From assembly GCA_963920665.1 (NCBI GenBank), contig OY987272.1, positions 2,485,001 through 2,549,000 of the forward strand: DNA of 64,000 nucleotides. The letters run 5' to 3'. Each line of letters begins with the position of its first letter. The first letter of the stretch is position 1. A model generated the notes under the pieces. It saw only the letters and a list, made by a program, of their open reading frames with translations, was not told where the DNA came from and made no database searches. Both the position numbers and the translations under genes were made by a program. Below, one piece after another: positions 35,679 to 47,942 of the stretch. This DNA comes from Straminergon stramineum (taxonomy: Eukaryota; Streptophyta; Bryopsida; Hypnales; Calliergonaceae).

Positions 35679-36978
35679 AATTGATAAGCACAAAGCATGA
35701 ATAAATCAAATAAGTACTAAAGAATTAAATTGACAATTACAATCCCACTTACTTTCTCTTAGTTTGAACCAAGTATACCTTCTCATAGAAGTAAAGTAGA
35801 ATACCCTATTCTAGTCCAAACTCCCATTTCTAACATCTAAGAAAAGTCCCATTCAAGGTAGTCTGCATTGGAATATAGAAAACACAAATGATGGGAGTTG
35901 ATTGCACAAATTGAAGATAACATATGTCTAGAATGGGTTAGAATCTATCCCTTCTATTGCTTGCTTTAAAAAGTTGATTGTATGAAATGAAGATACAATG
36001 TATTTAGAATGGACATATGCCTTGGATTTCTTGCTTTACAAAGTTAACTACATGAAATGAGGATAATAATTATGTGTCTAGAATGGGTATATGCCTTAAC
36101 TTGCTTGCTCTTTAGAGCTAATTGTACAAAATGAGGATAAAAAGTGTCTAGAATGAAAAAAATCTATGCCTTAATTACACATTGTCATCAATTCACTTTG
36201 AGTTAGCCTCAAATCAATGAAAATTGGTTCATTCTTGCAATAGAAGTATGCAATTGGTATTAAGGTCCTTATAAATTGGATTAGGCATGTATTAAGTCAA
36301 GCATGGGTTAGTAGAAGCCCTACAATAGCTATTTTTTTGATGTTGATAGGCATGTCTACATGCTTTCTTAGGAAGTCCAAGGCAACACCCTTCTATAAAA
36401 AAAATTTAACCACATGAAGTCCAGAATTTATTTATTTATTTATAATGTTATTTTTTATTGTTTTTCTACCATTGAAATTTAATCCCACATTTTCCTCATA
36501 GCAGATTCATATTGCACTAGTCATTCTTCCCATGATGGGGAAGTTTACCTTATGTAGTTTTTGAGTCATATGCATCAAAGTTAATTGTATACGGTAGTCT
36601 TCCCTTGTTTTACCACCTTGTGCTTTTACTTTTGATGTCTTGAAAGTATATGTATATGAAAATTTATTGAAATGATTCTATTCTTACAAAATACTCACAT
36701 CTTTTTTAAACTTAAATCTTCAACCAAATTAAGCATTGAAGTTACACATGAAGAGATATAGAAGTATGAAGATGAAAATATGAAATAAATTGATGCCATG
36801 CTTCATCTTGTGTTTTTCTTTCATCTTTAAGAAATGTGTGTCCATTGATAATTCTATTAAATAAATCCTATTCAAGAAAACTAATTGCCTTGCAATAAAC
36901 TCAAATATTCAATCAATAAATCATTGGAATTACAAGACAAGAAATATAGAGATTGAAAGATACATACTTGTGCAAACC
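35679..36978. other. AT-rich intergenic sequence
   Basis: Contains three loosely repeated phrases around 35930-36150 ('GTCTAGAATGGGTTAGAA', 'TTAGAATGGACATATGCCTT', 'GTCTAGAATGGGTATATGCC'), spaced 90-100 bp apart, suggesting an old tandem repeat. No gene seen. Confidence 0.45.
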
Positions 36979-37435
36979 TTAACTCCTAAGTGCCCAAGCC
37001 TTTCCAAGTGTATTTTCTACATGAAAAAACATTAGAAGAAATTTAGCTACTCTAGAAGCCAATGAGTTCCTACAAGTACTCAAATTGTAGGAACCTTGAA
37101 GTCAAAAGTAAGTTGATGTGGCCTTGTGATGGCCATGTTAGATAATAATATGAAATTTATTTATTCTTTATTTTTTCATATTTTTAAATTTTGGCATGTA
37201 GTGACTGGTTCTTAGCGTAGGGAACCAATGTGAAACAATCTTCTAGTGTAGCTGAATCTCTTCTAATGGAGTAGATTTATAATTATTCCTAATGAAGCAA
37301 ATTATTTTTTTCAAAGATCTTGTTTACTAGTGTGCATATTAGTTTTGAGTGTGAAATTGCATAGGAGTTGTGAGATTATACCAAGATAAATGCTTATATC
37401 CTATTTTTAGTATATTGTCCTTCTTCACAATGTTC
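36979..37435 (+). mobile_element. TTAA element, family I, truncated copy with nested element J
   Basis: It begins TTAACTCCTAAGTGCCCAAG and follows family I to 'ATGAAAAAA'. It is then interrupted by element J (37030-37268) and resumes at 'TTATAATTATTCCTAATGAAG'. Similarity stops near 37435 and no right end is present. Confidence 0.65.
37030..37268. mobile_element. MITE-like element J nested in family I
   Basis: A 239-bp insertion with terminal inverted repeats of about 28 bp (CATTAGAAGAAATTTAGCTAC on one strand, CATTAGAAGAGATTCAGCTAC on the other, a few mismatches). It is absent from the family I copies at 7838 and 18720, which show the empty site. I see no clear target duplication. Confidence 0.75.
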
Positions 37436-38915
37436 TACTAAAGAAATGGACCTTTCTACCTTAATCCCTCATGGATTGAGGATACCTTTAGATATTAATT
37501 CTCAAAATCTTCTATCATGTAGTGCATTAAGCAAAAAAATGAAATTTAAATTATACTTTGTGGGAAAAATATAATATTAAGTATGACCTATGTCTTATGT
37601 TTCTCTTATGTTTTGTTCATTATGTGTTTAAACCCTCAAGGCCTAGTAACTTCTTGAAAATTGAGGCTTTCAGCAAGTCTTCCCACTTTGATATTTTTTT
37701 GCACATGGGTGTGCCTGAAATTTTTAACTTTGACCGTAGAAAATAAAGACTACTTTGTCTAGTATGCATGGAATTAATTGTGAAAAATATTGACTTTTGT
37801 TTTTTTAAACCATAAATTCTTTTGATGATCAACTTATAGTAAAAAAACATAGCTCTCAAGGAAGAAAAATTATAAAAGAATTTCTTTCATTTAGACCCTT
37901 TCACTTAGATCCTGTCCAAAATTTATGCCAATTTATGCCAATTCTTTCAATTTCAATTTCAAACTAGACAATTCAAAATATATTCTAAAAAAATATGGAT
38001 TTTTTTTGTTGGATTGAATTTATTGATACATACTCAAGAACAATACTTTGAAGTTAAATAAAATATTATCCTTTTATTCAATTTAGATCAAATTCCAAAA
38101 AGCTCAAAAAAGGCCTTGGGCATGTAAGAGCTTCTAAGGATCCACAAGGACCACATTTGTCCATGCAAATTGTCATAATTTGAAAAAGGTAGCCAAGGTA
38201 ATGGTTCATATAATCCTTGTGAGTTTTCAATTTCACAATATTTGGTTTCTAATTATCTAGTTGTTGAAAATATAGGGCAATCACCGAGGCAAAAGGAAAT
38301 TTGAAAAATAAATAAGTTGATGAGGAGGGCAAAGTCAAATGAGGAATGCCTATTTATTTATAAAAATTTTCCAACAACAAGGTGATTGACTAATGTAAGC
38401 ATCCATCTAGAAATGAATGAAATATGTGATCAATGAATGAAAAATCCGTAATCATGGATTATAGGGATTTCACTTGCCAAGAAGAGATTATGGGAAATAA
38501 TCCTCCCACAAAATGGATAGGACATTTCTTGGTGTGGTTTTACAAGGTGAACAAAACATTGTTGAAAATCAAAGAATGCAGACAAGAAAGGGGCTTTGAA
38601 TTAGGGTTTCATTTGAGAGAGTATTAATATTAAGTTAAGCTTAGTGAGTGGTGGACTCTATGTCTACCAAGGTTTTTTAGTCAATGACATGGAAACATTT
38701 TAATTGAAGACTTTATCCTTTTTTGCTCAAGCCTAAATTGGCTAAATCCAAATGTTGAATTGAATTTTCTTAGAAGAACAAGATGATTGGAATCATAAAA
38801 AGATGTGGTAACAAGTGGATAAGAATAGGATCATATATTATTTCCTAAAATTTTGCGGTGTTTCAAGGATGATAACTAATTTATATTAGCTCTTTCCCAA
38901 GGCTAAGAACTCCAT
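37436..38915. other. AT-rich intergenic sequence
   Basis: No gene recognised. Short open frames (about 60-80 codons) show no domain. Confidence 0.4.
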
Positions 38916-39817
38916 TTAACCCCTAAAGTCCCCCTTGTCCCCTCAAGGACGAAATGGATTTTAGGCAAGCTCCTATGGTCTTAATATTCATCATGATTTT
39001 TTGAAACTTTTTGTAAAGATAGGAAAATACATTAGTTTTCTGGGAATCTAATTTTTATTTCAATTGGTCCCCATGAGCAAAAGTTATGGCACAAGAAGTC
39101 CTTTTTTAGGTATGGTAGGCAAAAAAATTTTAATTTAAAAAAAAAATTCTCTCATAGATTGTAATTTAATGTAAATGGGAAGCTTTGATTCATTCCATTT
39201 GGATTTGAAATGTGAAAGCTATGGACAATCTTGTTTTTTTGGACAATTGGAGCATCTTCTTGAAAAAATAACTTTTAGAATTCATTTTGAAATGCCATTT
39301 TTACAATTTTTCAAAAAAATTGTTGGAAAAGGTTAATTTTTTTTGCTAAAACAATCTCAACATCGGGATTATTGTGTTTTAATCCCATCTTAGAGCTATT
39401 AACAATTTAGTTGTTTTTTTAATCTTAGACCTACTTCTAGTTAACAATTTTTTAAAGAATGAAAATCAAGTGTGTGTTTTTTGAAATTTTTTTCCTAGAT
39501 TTACAACTTAATTCTTCAACACCAAAAACTTTTAATTCAAATTCTATAATGCAATTTTTTTCACAAATGGTAGTCAAATTTTTCTGAAATTGAGGGCCAA
39601 AGTTCAAAAAAACTTGTTCTTTCAACTTTGAATGCTAATATCGTCCAATCTATATAGTCATACTTCATGAAATTTTTACCACATAATCTTAGACTACTGA
39701 AATACAGTTAGATTCTAAACCCTAAACATTTTTTCTGTTTTGTTGGATGAATGCAATAGAACTAATATTTGTTAGTGGTTTGGGACAAAAAAATGGCCTT
39801 GGTATTTTCGGGGTTAA
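38916..39817 (+). mobile_element. TTAA element, family K, copy 2
   Basis: A 902-bp copy beginning TTAACCCCTAAAGTCCCCC and ending TATTTTCGGGGTTAA. It matches 25972-26854 in the same orientation through most of its length. It is followed only 8 bp later by an inverted family K copy. Confidence 0.8.
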
Positions 39818-39825
39818 AAAAGAAT

Positions 39826-40656
39826 TTAACACCTAAAATCTCAATGTCTTTCTTTCCTCTTTCAAAAAACATTCAAAATTGCCAATTCTATTGTAAAGAG
39901 CTAAAATTTTTATTTTTTATTTTTTCCATATTGAATCATAGGATCTTACACTAGTCTAGGATGAGGATGTGTGGAAGAAATTTCAAGAACTTTGGTGGCA
40001 TAGATTCAAGATATTTGTGTTTAAAGTGAAGAATATATTTGTTTTTACTCCTTCCATGATTAGATTAGAAGACTTTGACTCTTCTTAACTTCAAATTTTT
40101 GCACTTCAGAATTTGAATTTCTAATATTTTATGTTAAAGGATTGTTACGAGGATCCGGAAAAAAAATATCAAAAAATAAATTTATTTTTCATTCTTTAAA
40201 AATTTGTTAAGTAGAAGTTTGTCTAAGATAGAATAAAAAATGAAATCATTATTAGCTCTAAGACAAGATTGAAAATTTGAAATGCAATAGTCCCATCTAT
40301 GAGATTGTTTTAACAAATGAATTGAACCTTGTTCAATTTTTTTCTTGATAATTGTGGAAATTGATTTTAAAAATGAATCCTATATGTTATTTTTTCTAGA
40401 AGATGCTTTGATTGCCTACAAAACAAGAGGCTCTTTAAAATTCACAAGATTAATCTAAATGAAATGAATCAAAAGACTTTCCTTATAGACAAAAGTATAA
40501 TCTATGAGAAACAAAGTGTTTAAAAAATTGTTTCAAGGTTTTGTGGATCTTTTGGGGTTGCTTAACAAACTACTATTTTTGCTTAGGTTGGTATATCTTT
40601 TGCTCATTTACACCAATTTAGGAGTTACTGAATGTAAATGGGATATTTTTTGTTAA
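39826..40656 (-). mobile_element. TTAA element, family K, inverted copy
   Basis: It begins TTAACACCTAAAATCTCAAT. Read on the minus strand it carries family K words such as 'TTTTTTAAAGAATGAAAA' near 40190 and 'GAGCAAAAG..AT' near 40600. The right end (TTTTTTGTTAA) is worn. With 38916-39817 it forms a large near-palindrome. Confidence 0.6.
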
Positions 40657-41972
40657 ACCTTAAATGTATAAGGATTTTTGAAAAACCTAGATGGTTATTT
40701 AATATATTACATCCTTGAATTTCTTTAAGCTTTCATCAAGAGAGAAAATGTTACATACAATTTTTGAAAATTATCTATATTCATAATTAAATGTGATAGG
40801 TCTTTGAAGACATTTCAAAGCAATTTGATTTTGAAAATTCACCAAAAAATAAATTATTTTGAATACTTCAATTTTAGAATGACAAGCTAAAACTATGAAG
40901 TGATCAATGTTTTATAATATGAACGCAAAATTCATTATTATCATCCCAAGCTACAAGATGCAACAAAAATCGTCAACATGAGGCAAAAGAGAAGTAGTGA
41001 GGGTTGAGTCGTACAAAGAGACATAAATGGTGGTTTTCAACTTAAAAGGTCATGAAGATAATCAATTTCAACATATTTAGAATGGATAAAAGGATTAGAG
41101 TTATTGCAATACTAAGGCTTCAAGTTCTTCATACTACTATCAATGACATTCAATTGTTTGAAATTATAAAATCTTGAAATTTATACATTTGTGGATTTCA
41201 AAAAATTAAAGTAGCACAGGATAAATTTATTAAACTTTAAAAATTTGATTTGTAAATTTAATAATACAAAATTGTAGCTTGTTGATTTATAAACATAAAA
41301 ATGATATATTTTTTAATATCTAACATTTTAATTTAAAGTTTAAAAAGATCTATTTTATATTTTATATATGACTAGGCTGCTCATAATATTCGAAGTCATC
41401 CCAAACATGATAACATCACACAAAATAGCATATCTTACATAGATTGGAGGATTAGGTAAGTGTTGTTACTATATCATGGCTCCTTTGCACAATTATGATA
41501 AATTTATAATTTTAAAATATTAAAATATTTCAGATTCACAATCTATAAATCCATAAATTTGTGAATTTATAATTTTCTAAAATTTATAATTTGTCAAATT
41601 TTTATTGATAAATCAGTAAATTTGAAAACTTGTATGTTGTGTATTAAACTTTTAAACTTTAAACTATTACATTTGAAATTAATAAATTTATTGAATTTCA
41701 ATTTTTTATTTTTAAAAATTTTACTAATTTAAAAATCAATTGGAATGAAATAGTATTTACTACTAAAGTTTTATTGATTACCAAACTACTAGTAATACAA
41801 ATATTTTTTTAGAGCAAAGCTCAGACTCCCGACTAGCTATGTGCATAAAAAGTTGTTAAATTCCTCTGAGTTATGATTTATTAGCAAATGAAAGAACTCA
41901 CACCATTGATTTATTTTTTAATTTTTTAACAAAGTGTTGTACAAATCTGTAAGAATCAACAAGTAAGCCCTA
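40657..41972. other. Very AT-rich intergenic sequence
   Basis: Around 41200-41720 the sequence is mostly TTTAAA/AAATTTATAAATTT-like words with many short inverted repeats. No gene recognised. Confidence 0.4.
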
Positions 41973-42598
41973 AATGCCCAAGGCCTTCTCTAAACTTTGC
42001 AAAGTTTGCTCTAAACTAAAAAAGAGGTTTTGTTAATTTTTATCATTAATTTTTTTTGTAACTATACAAATTCAAACTAGGCATGTCAATGACCATATAG
42101 GAAAAATAACCACAACAATATTACATGTCTACATCAAGATTATAAAGTTTGATCATGAGGTTGCTAAAATTGTAAAAGTGATTTGAAGTTATTCAATTCT
42201 CTTTACAAATGTAAAATGTAAAATTAAGGTTATGAAAAAAGTATGAGGCTAAGGACATAATATAATATACAAACCCCTATTTGATTTAAGACTTCTCAAA
42301 ATCTACTCTACAACTTTTTAAAATGAATTTATAGTGCAATGTCCCCTATGATACATTATATTTGAAGCTCATCTCCGGGAGCCTTAAATACTAGAAAATC
42401 AAGATTTGCAATGGACACCCTTGCACAAAATCTTAAATAGAAGAATTAGAAATAAGTTTTATATTTCAGATTAAAGGGCATTTCAACTAAAAAAAACCCA
42501 GATATTCAAAATAGTACATTGTTAAATTTTAATTTAACATAAAAATTGGTGCAATACCAAATAGGCAGATATATAGTGCCTTAGGCATTTAGGGGTTA
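41973..42598 (+). mobile_element. TTAA element, family A, copy 3
   Basis: A 626-bp copy with left end TAAGCCCTAAATGCCCAAGG and right end TAGGCATTTAGGGGTTAA. The interior matches 486-1134 in the same orientation. Its right TTAA at 42595-42598 is shared with the next TTAACCC start. Confidence 0.75.
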
Positions 42599-43183
42599 AC
42601 CCTTAAAAATCCCAAGTGTTGTTTTTTGGAATTATAGATCTTTTGGGTAGGCCATATTTTTCAAGTTGATGGATGATTTGAAAGTTTTATTACTTGTAAT
42701 TAAAACATTTTGGCAAGTGGTTTATTTTTTCTAGAAGTAGTTCAATAAGTGCAATCTACTTTCTAAAGGTTAGATTTGATATTATTATTTACCCTAAAGA
42801 ATACTTCAAGAAAATTTCAGTATTACTCTAAATATGTGAAACTTTGACTGAGTTGACTTTCATTCTTAAAGTAGCATTGAAAACATGAATTCCTAGATTT
42901 ATTTTTAAATTTGAAAAAATTAGAATGAAAACATCACATTCCAAAACCTTTCCAAGAAAATCATTCAAAACCACTAAGTTTTTTTCGAATCAAATTTAGA
43001 AAGAGTTTAAGAATTATGTTCAGAAAATTATATTCAAATATTGGCGATGGCTATGGTAGATTTAACCATACTAACATAATCTAAATATCAAAATCTAAAA
43101 TTTTATTTGTAAATGAATGCTAAAGTATTTCTCTATGTTGTATTTTATTGTGAATCTTTACAAATTCTCAAAATGGAGAGACC
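42595..43183 (+). mobile_element. TTAA element N, right end not found
   Basis: It starts TTAACCCTTAAAAATCCC at the same TTAA that closes the family A copy. The interior has weak similarity to family H (for example 'AATATTGGCGATGGC' against 'AATATTGGTGATAGC'). No matching right end is visible before element D at 43187. Confidence 0.45.
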
Positions 43184-43186
43184 TTA

Positions 43187-43899
43187 GGGCCTCTTCACAC
43201 TAAGGCCATCCAAGTCGAGAGGCCGTGGGATTGAGTGGCCAAACTTTGGTGAGAGTCCAAGGAAATGAGCAATAAATAGGCCAAAAAAACTAGGAATTGG
43301 AGCCTTCGGCCGGCCATAGTGTGAAGCCTCCAAAGGCCAAAGTCCAAAGTCCAAGCCCAAAGTCCAAACCTATTCCATTTTTTCGACTTCTAATCCATCC
43401 AATTTCTGAAATTTTCAATAAATTGTCACTCATGTGACAATTTTTTCAAGCAAAAGGTTAAAAAACATGAGAAAGGAGTCAAAAATGGCCTTGGAAAAAT
43501 AATTACAGCACATGCTCTCATCATTAAACAAGGAATATGAAGTATATAAATGGAATAAAAAGGTGGCATTAGACAAATAAACAAATAAACAAGGGAGGGC
43601 ATCCTACCTATTTCTACAAAAACAATCCAATCTAATGGTTGAGATTTTGTTAGATTTTGAAAAAAACTTGACGGACTCTCGATTAGAGTTTGGGTCAGCC
43701 AGAAATGGAGACCCAAACTCTAATCGAGAGTCCGTCGCCATGTAGGCATTTGGTTGCCATATAGGCAGACAAGTGGGCGACGGACTTTGGATTGTGCCTC
43801 CTTGTATGAAGGCTCGAGAGGCCAAACTCTTGGGTTTCTGCAATCTCATTGGCTGAAATCGACAGACTCTCGACCTTGTGCCATAGTGTGAAGTGGCCC
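43187..43899. mobile_element. PIF/Harbinger-like MITE D with a perfect internal hairpin
   Basis: A 713-bp element with terminal inverted repeats GGGCCTCTTCACACTA and TAGTGTGAAGTGGCCC (one mismatch). It is flanked by TTA on both sides (43184-43186 and 43900-43902). A GGGCC-type terminus with a TTA duplication is the PIF/Harbinger pattern. A second copy of 'GGCCATAGTGTGAAG' lies inside at 43311. At 43670-43736 there is a 26-bp perfect inverted repeat with a 15-bp loop. Overlapping open frames of about 100 codons on the minus strand are not protein-like. Confidence 0.8.
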
Positions 43900-44867
43900 T
43901 TAACCCCTCACCGCCCAAGGCCTGAACAGGTCTAAAAACAACATTTCTTTTGAAGTGTTACAGATATAATTTTCACTAAGTTATAGAGATCTCAACCATA
44001 CAATCTTGTAGTGCACTTGTTGTAGATTACATGCACCAAATTTGGTATCATTTGACTGCATAGATTGAAAGATTATAATGTTTTAGTGTTGAAAAAGGGT
44101 GCTGAAATTTTCCTTAATATACATTTGGAGGCGAAATTCAGTTTCTAAATCTACTCAAATGAAGAAACCTTAAACTACAAAGTGATTCAAAACCAACATA
44201 AAAACACATTGATGAAAAAAAATATCATTCAATTGACTCATTGTGTCTGCAAAATGACTTTGAAATGTCAAAAACTAGCAAGAAAAATTGCAAAAAATAA
44301 ATCAAAAACTGAACCTCCTTCTACTAAAATGCTTCTCAATCACTCATAACTTCTTGGATTGATATGAAATTTTAGTCACACAAACTAGACTAGTATGCGC
44401 AACTTTTCCAAAAACAATTATTGGATTCGAACATTGTATGAAGAAGAAACAAGCCGCCGAAGTTCACTGTAATCCAAAAATGTCAGGATTTTGAACTTCG
44501 AATTGCTCCCAGACATTCAAAACAACCTGGATTGATATGAAAATTCTACCACAATAACTAGACTTCAACAGGAACATAACCCAACAAATTCTATTGAAAA
44601 TGAACTTTGGATGAAGGAGATACAAGCCCCCCAAGTTGCAGCCACCAAATGCAGTTTGCTGAATTCAAATTGAACTTGTGAACTTTGATTGGTTTCCAAA
44701 AATTCAGAAAATCTTGGATTGATCTGAAAATTTTACCACTCAAACTAGAAGAGAGAGCGCAAATTCTCCAACAAGTTTTATTGAATTCGGACATCGGATG
44801 CAAAAGTTACAGCACTCTCAATTTGACCTAAGGACACTTTTGGTCCCCTTGGGCGGTGAGGGGTTAA
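43900..44867 (-). mobile_element. TTAA element, family C, inverted copy (intact ends)
   Basis: A 968-bp element with 21-bp perfect terminal inverted repeats, TTAACCCCTCACCGCCCAAG plus one further G, the best preserved ends in the window. The interior is the reverse complement of 1920-2898, with the same internal repetition of 'TTGATATGAAA/ACTAGACT' units. Its left TTAA overlaps the TTA duplication of element D. Confidence 0.9.
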
Positions 44868-47052
44868 GTCTTATACGAGTTACTATTGGGTAACTTCTTT
44901 TTGCATTCAACAATTTCTATCACCAATTTCTTAGAAGCTTCCAACGAGATTAAAATCACTTCTATTAAAATGAAAGCTATGGAGTTAGAACTTTAGAAGT
45001 AGAGCATATAGTAGTAAGTAGTTCACTTGTTCAAGTACTTTTTTCTCCTAAGATCCTATTATAAAAACCCTCACTAATTAAAAGATCATAATGCGTATGC
45101 TTCTAAAATTAACATAATCTACATAGTCATTTTCAAAGGTGAAGTATTATCTTTCAAAGATTTTAGTGAAAAAATGAATCCCTCGAGTTGTATATTTTGG
45201 ACAACATGTTGGAAAATGAGTAGATATTAAATGGAAAAATTACAAACTATGGTGTTTTATTTTTTTATTTAAAAATTATATAGCATTAAAGATAGTATAT
45301 GATAAAAAATAATCTAAAAGCTGAATAACTTTGACATAAAATTGAGGAATGTATAGCCATACATCTAGAATCCTCTAATAAAAAAATAATAATAATAAAA
45401 AATTAAATAAAAATTAAATAAAAAATAAAAAAAAAATATATATATATATATATATATCATATTTTTTATTTCAATTGATTTTTTAAAAATTGAGCTAAAA
45501 AATGTACTTCACTTGCTATTCCTGCAATCTTTGCTTGGAAAATAGAACTTTATGACATTCATCTTAATTGTTGAAGTAGAATAATTCCATGCTTTTGTGT
45601 AAACTTCAATCTATTGGTATCCAATCTAATGCAAATATTAATTTCTAATAGAAAAATATTCTTAACTACCTACTTTGAGATGAAATTAAAATTTTAAAAA
45701 CTATGGAAATACTCATTGGAAGGACACAAAACTAAGCCTCACATATAGAGTGTGATGATGAAGAGCTACCTTAAAAATTTTATGCAAAAATTCAAAAGCC
45801 CAAAGCAAATTCTTTAAAACACTAGGAATTAATTGCAATAATTACATGAAAGAGGTGGTGATTTAAAATAATGACATTAAATCTAGATGACTTGGAAATA
45901 CTCAAAACCTCTTTGAAAAACATAGTCCAACTATTTATTATTGTGCATTTTCAATTAATTGTAAAATTGGCATATGAAGAAATTCCATGTAAATTTAAGG
46001 ATCCTTTTCATTTGTAGTCAAAGTAATGAAAAATCTTCTTATAACTGTATCCATAGATATGTACCAACTTGGTTCAATTGTGTTTGTATCTCTTGTAATG
46101 GACTATAATTTCATTCTTTTAATGTAGATATATAACTCAAAGGTAATAAGAAATACAATCAACCAATTAGTAGGAAGAATAGATAAACCTTGAAAGTTTG
46201 TTAGATATTTGCATGATAATTTTCAAAGATGTTGGAGGTGAATTCCCAATTTGCCTAACTTCATATTATGAATCTAATCAAAGAAATATAACTAACACCT
46301 TCAAACAATTATAACCAAAACAATATCTACGTACATAGAACTAATGCATATGGATGTTTAACTTTTCTAACCAATTGGCTTTGTATTAATTGTACATAGG
46401 GTATTGAGAACCATCAAAGTCCACATATGTTCAAACCTAACTTAGACCCTAATTATAGTAGGTGGGAGTAAAATTTATAAATTATGTTTTATAAGAAAGA
46501 GTTGTCTCTTAGCTTGGTATAGTTTTAGGTACTTTACAATAGAATAAATCCATGGTTTTTTTATTTGTGACTATTTTGGGAGGAAAAGTTAACATTAAAA
46601 GTATTTACCATTTTTGAATAGATGAGATTGCCAAAAATTAAACCCAAAAATTTGAAATATGTTGATTTCGTCACATTTGGACAACGATTTGCATTCCATC
46701 CAGCCACATTCTTCATGTTTTTCAAAGTAAATAAGGCAAGAAAACCATAAACAGTGTGGGTCCATAATCGGTCTCAATGTACCTACTCTTGTGCATAAAT
46801 GACAAAGAGCAGATACATTGAAAACCGTTGTAGGACCAGCATCGTTTATGGTATTCCTACCTTAGCTTTGTCTCTCCTATCAAGATAGCAAGCTACGGAA
46901 GAGTTGACTATCTTGTGGAGAAAATGCAAACATTCACAATATTTAACATTTTTGAATGGATGAAATTGCCAAAAACCATCCCCCAAAATTCAAAGTATAT
47001 GATGATTTCGCCACATGAGGTCAAACATGCTTAAGATTTGAAGTTAGAAATC
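44868..47052. other. AT-rich intergenic region
   Basis: Contains a low-complexity AATAAAAAAT tract followed by a (TA)n run near 45385-45460. No gene recognised. Confidence 0.45.
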
Positions 47053-47942
47053 TTAACTCCTTAAGGACTAAGGCCTTTCCTCCATCAAAATACACTCAAA
47101 ACTACCACTTCTATTGCAAAGAGCAAAAAACTTTATTTATTTATTAAATTTTTTTTGCATATCTAACCATAGGATCTTATACTAGACTAGTATAAGAGTG
47201 TATGGAAGAAATTTCAGAAACTTTGATTGCATAGATTGCAAGATATTTACATCCAAATTAAAGAAAATATTTTTTTTGCAACTTGTTTGACTAAATTTTT
47301 TGGCTTTGAGTCTTCTTACCTTAAATTTTTTGTATTATTTATCTTGATTTTATAAGTTTTTATGTTGAATACTTGAGTTGAGAATCTAAGAAAAAAATTC
47401 AAGAAAAAAATACTTCATTTTTACTCATTAAAAAATTGTTAAGTAGAAGTAGGTTCAAGATTGAAAAATCATTAAGAGCTCTAAGATGAAATTGAAATAC
47501 AATAATCACAATTGTGAGATTGTTCTAGCAAGCAAACATAACCCTCTCTAACAAAAAAAAATTGAAAAATTATAAAAATTGCATTAAAAAATGAATCCTA
47601 TAAGTTATTTTTTCAAGATGCTTAGATTGCTTGAAAATCTAAGATTGTCTGTAACTTTCTCATCACGAGTCCAAATAGAATGAATTGAATGAAGAGGAAA
47701 AAAAATTGAAAAAAATTATTTTGACTTTTTTTGATTTTTTTGTGCTTCATGCCATCCTCCATTTTTGGCTTATTGTTCCATAACTTTTTCTCCAAGGCAC
47801 TGATTGAAATAAAAATTACATATCCACCAAGGTCTCACAAAATTGCACACCCTCAAAAAAATTCACTAAAAAATTGACGTCATAGAAACCTACCCACACC
47901 CAAATTGTCCCCTGAGGAGATAAATGGTCCTTTATGGGTTAA
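47053..47942 (-). mobile_element. TTAA element, family K, inverted copy
   Basis: An 890-bp element with left end TTAACTCCTTAAGGACTAAGG and right end AAATGGTCCTTTATGGGTTAA. The right end read inward (GACCATTTATCTCCTCAGGGG) parallels the family K start at 25972. The interior shares 'GGATCTTATACTAG' and 'AAGTAGAAGTAGG' with the inverted copy at 39826. Confidence 0.75.

Noticed and set aside
43426..43918. Two overlapping minus-strand open frames of about 100 codons
   Set aside because: They lie inside MITE D, run through its hairpin and resemble no protein.
486..47942. CCCTAAA-like words at many positions as interstitial telomere repeats
   Set aside because: They occur singly, always next to TTAA at element ends, and never as tandem CCCTAAA arrays.
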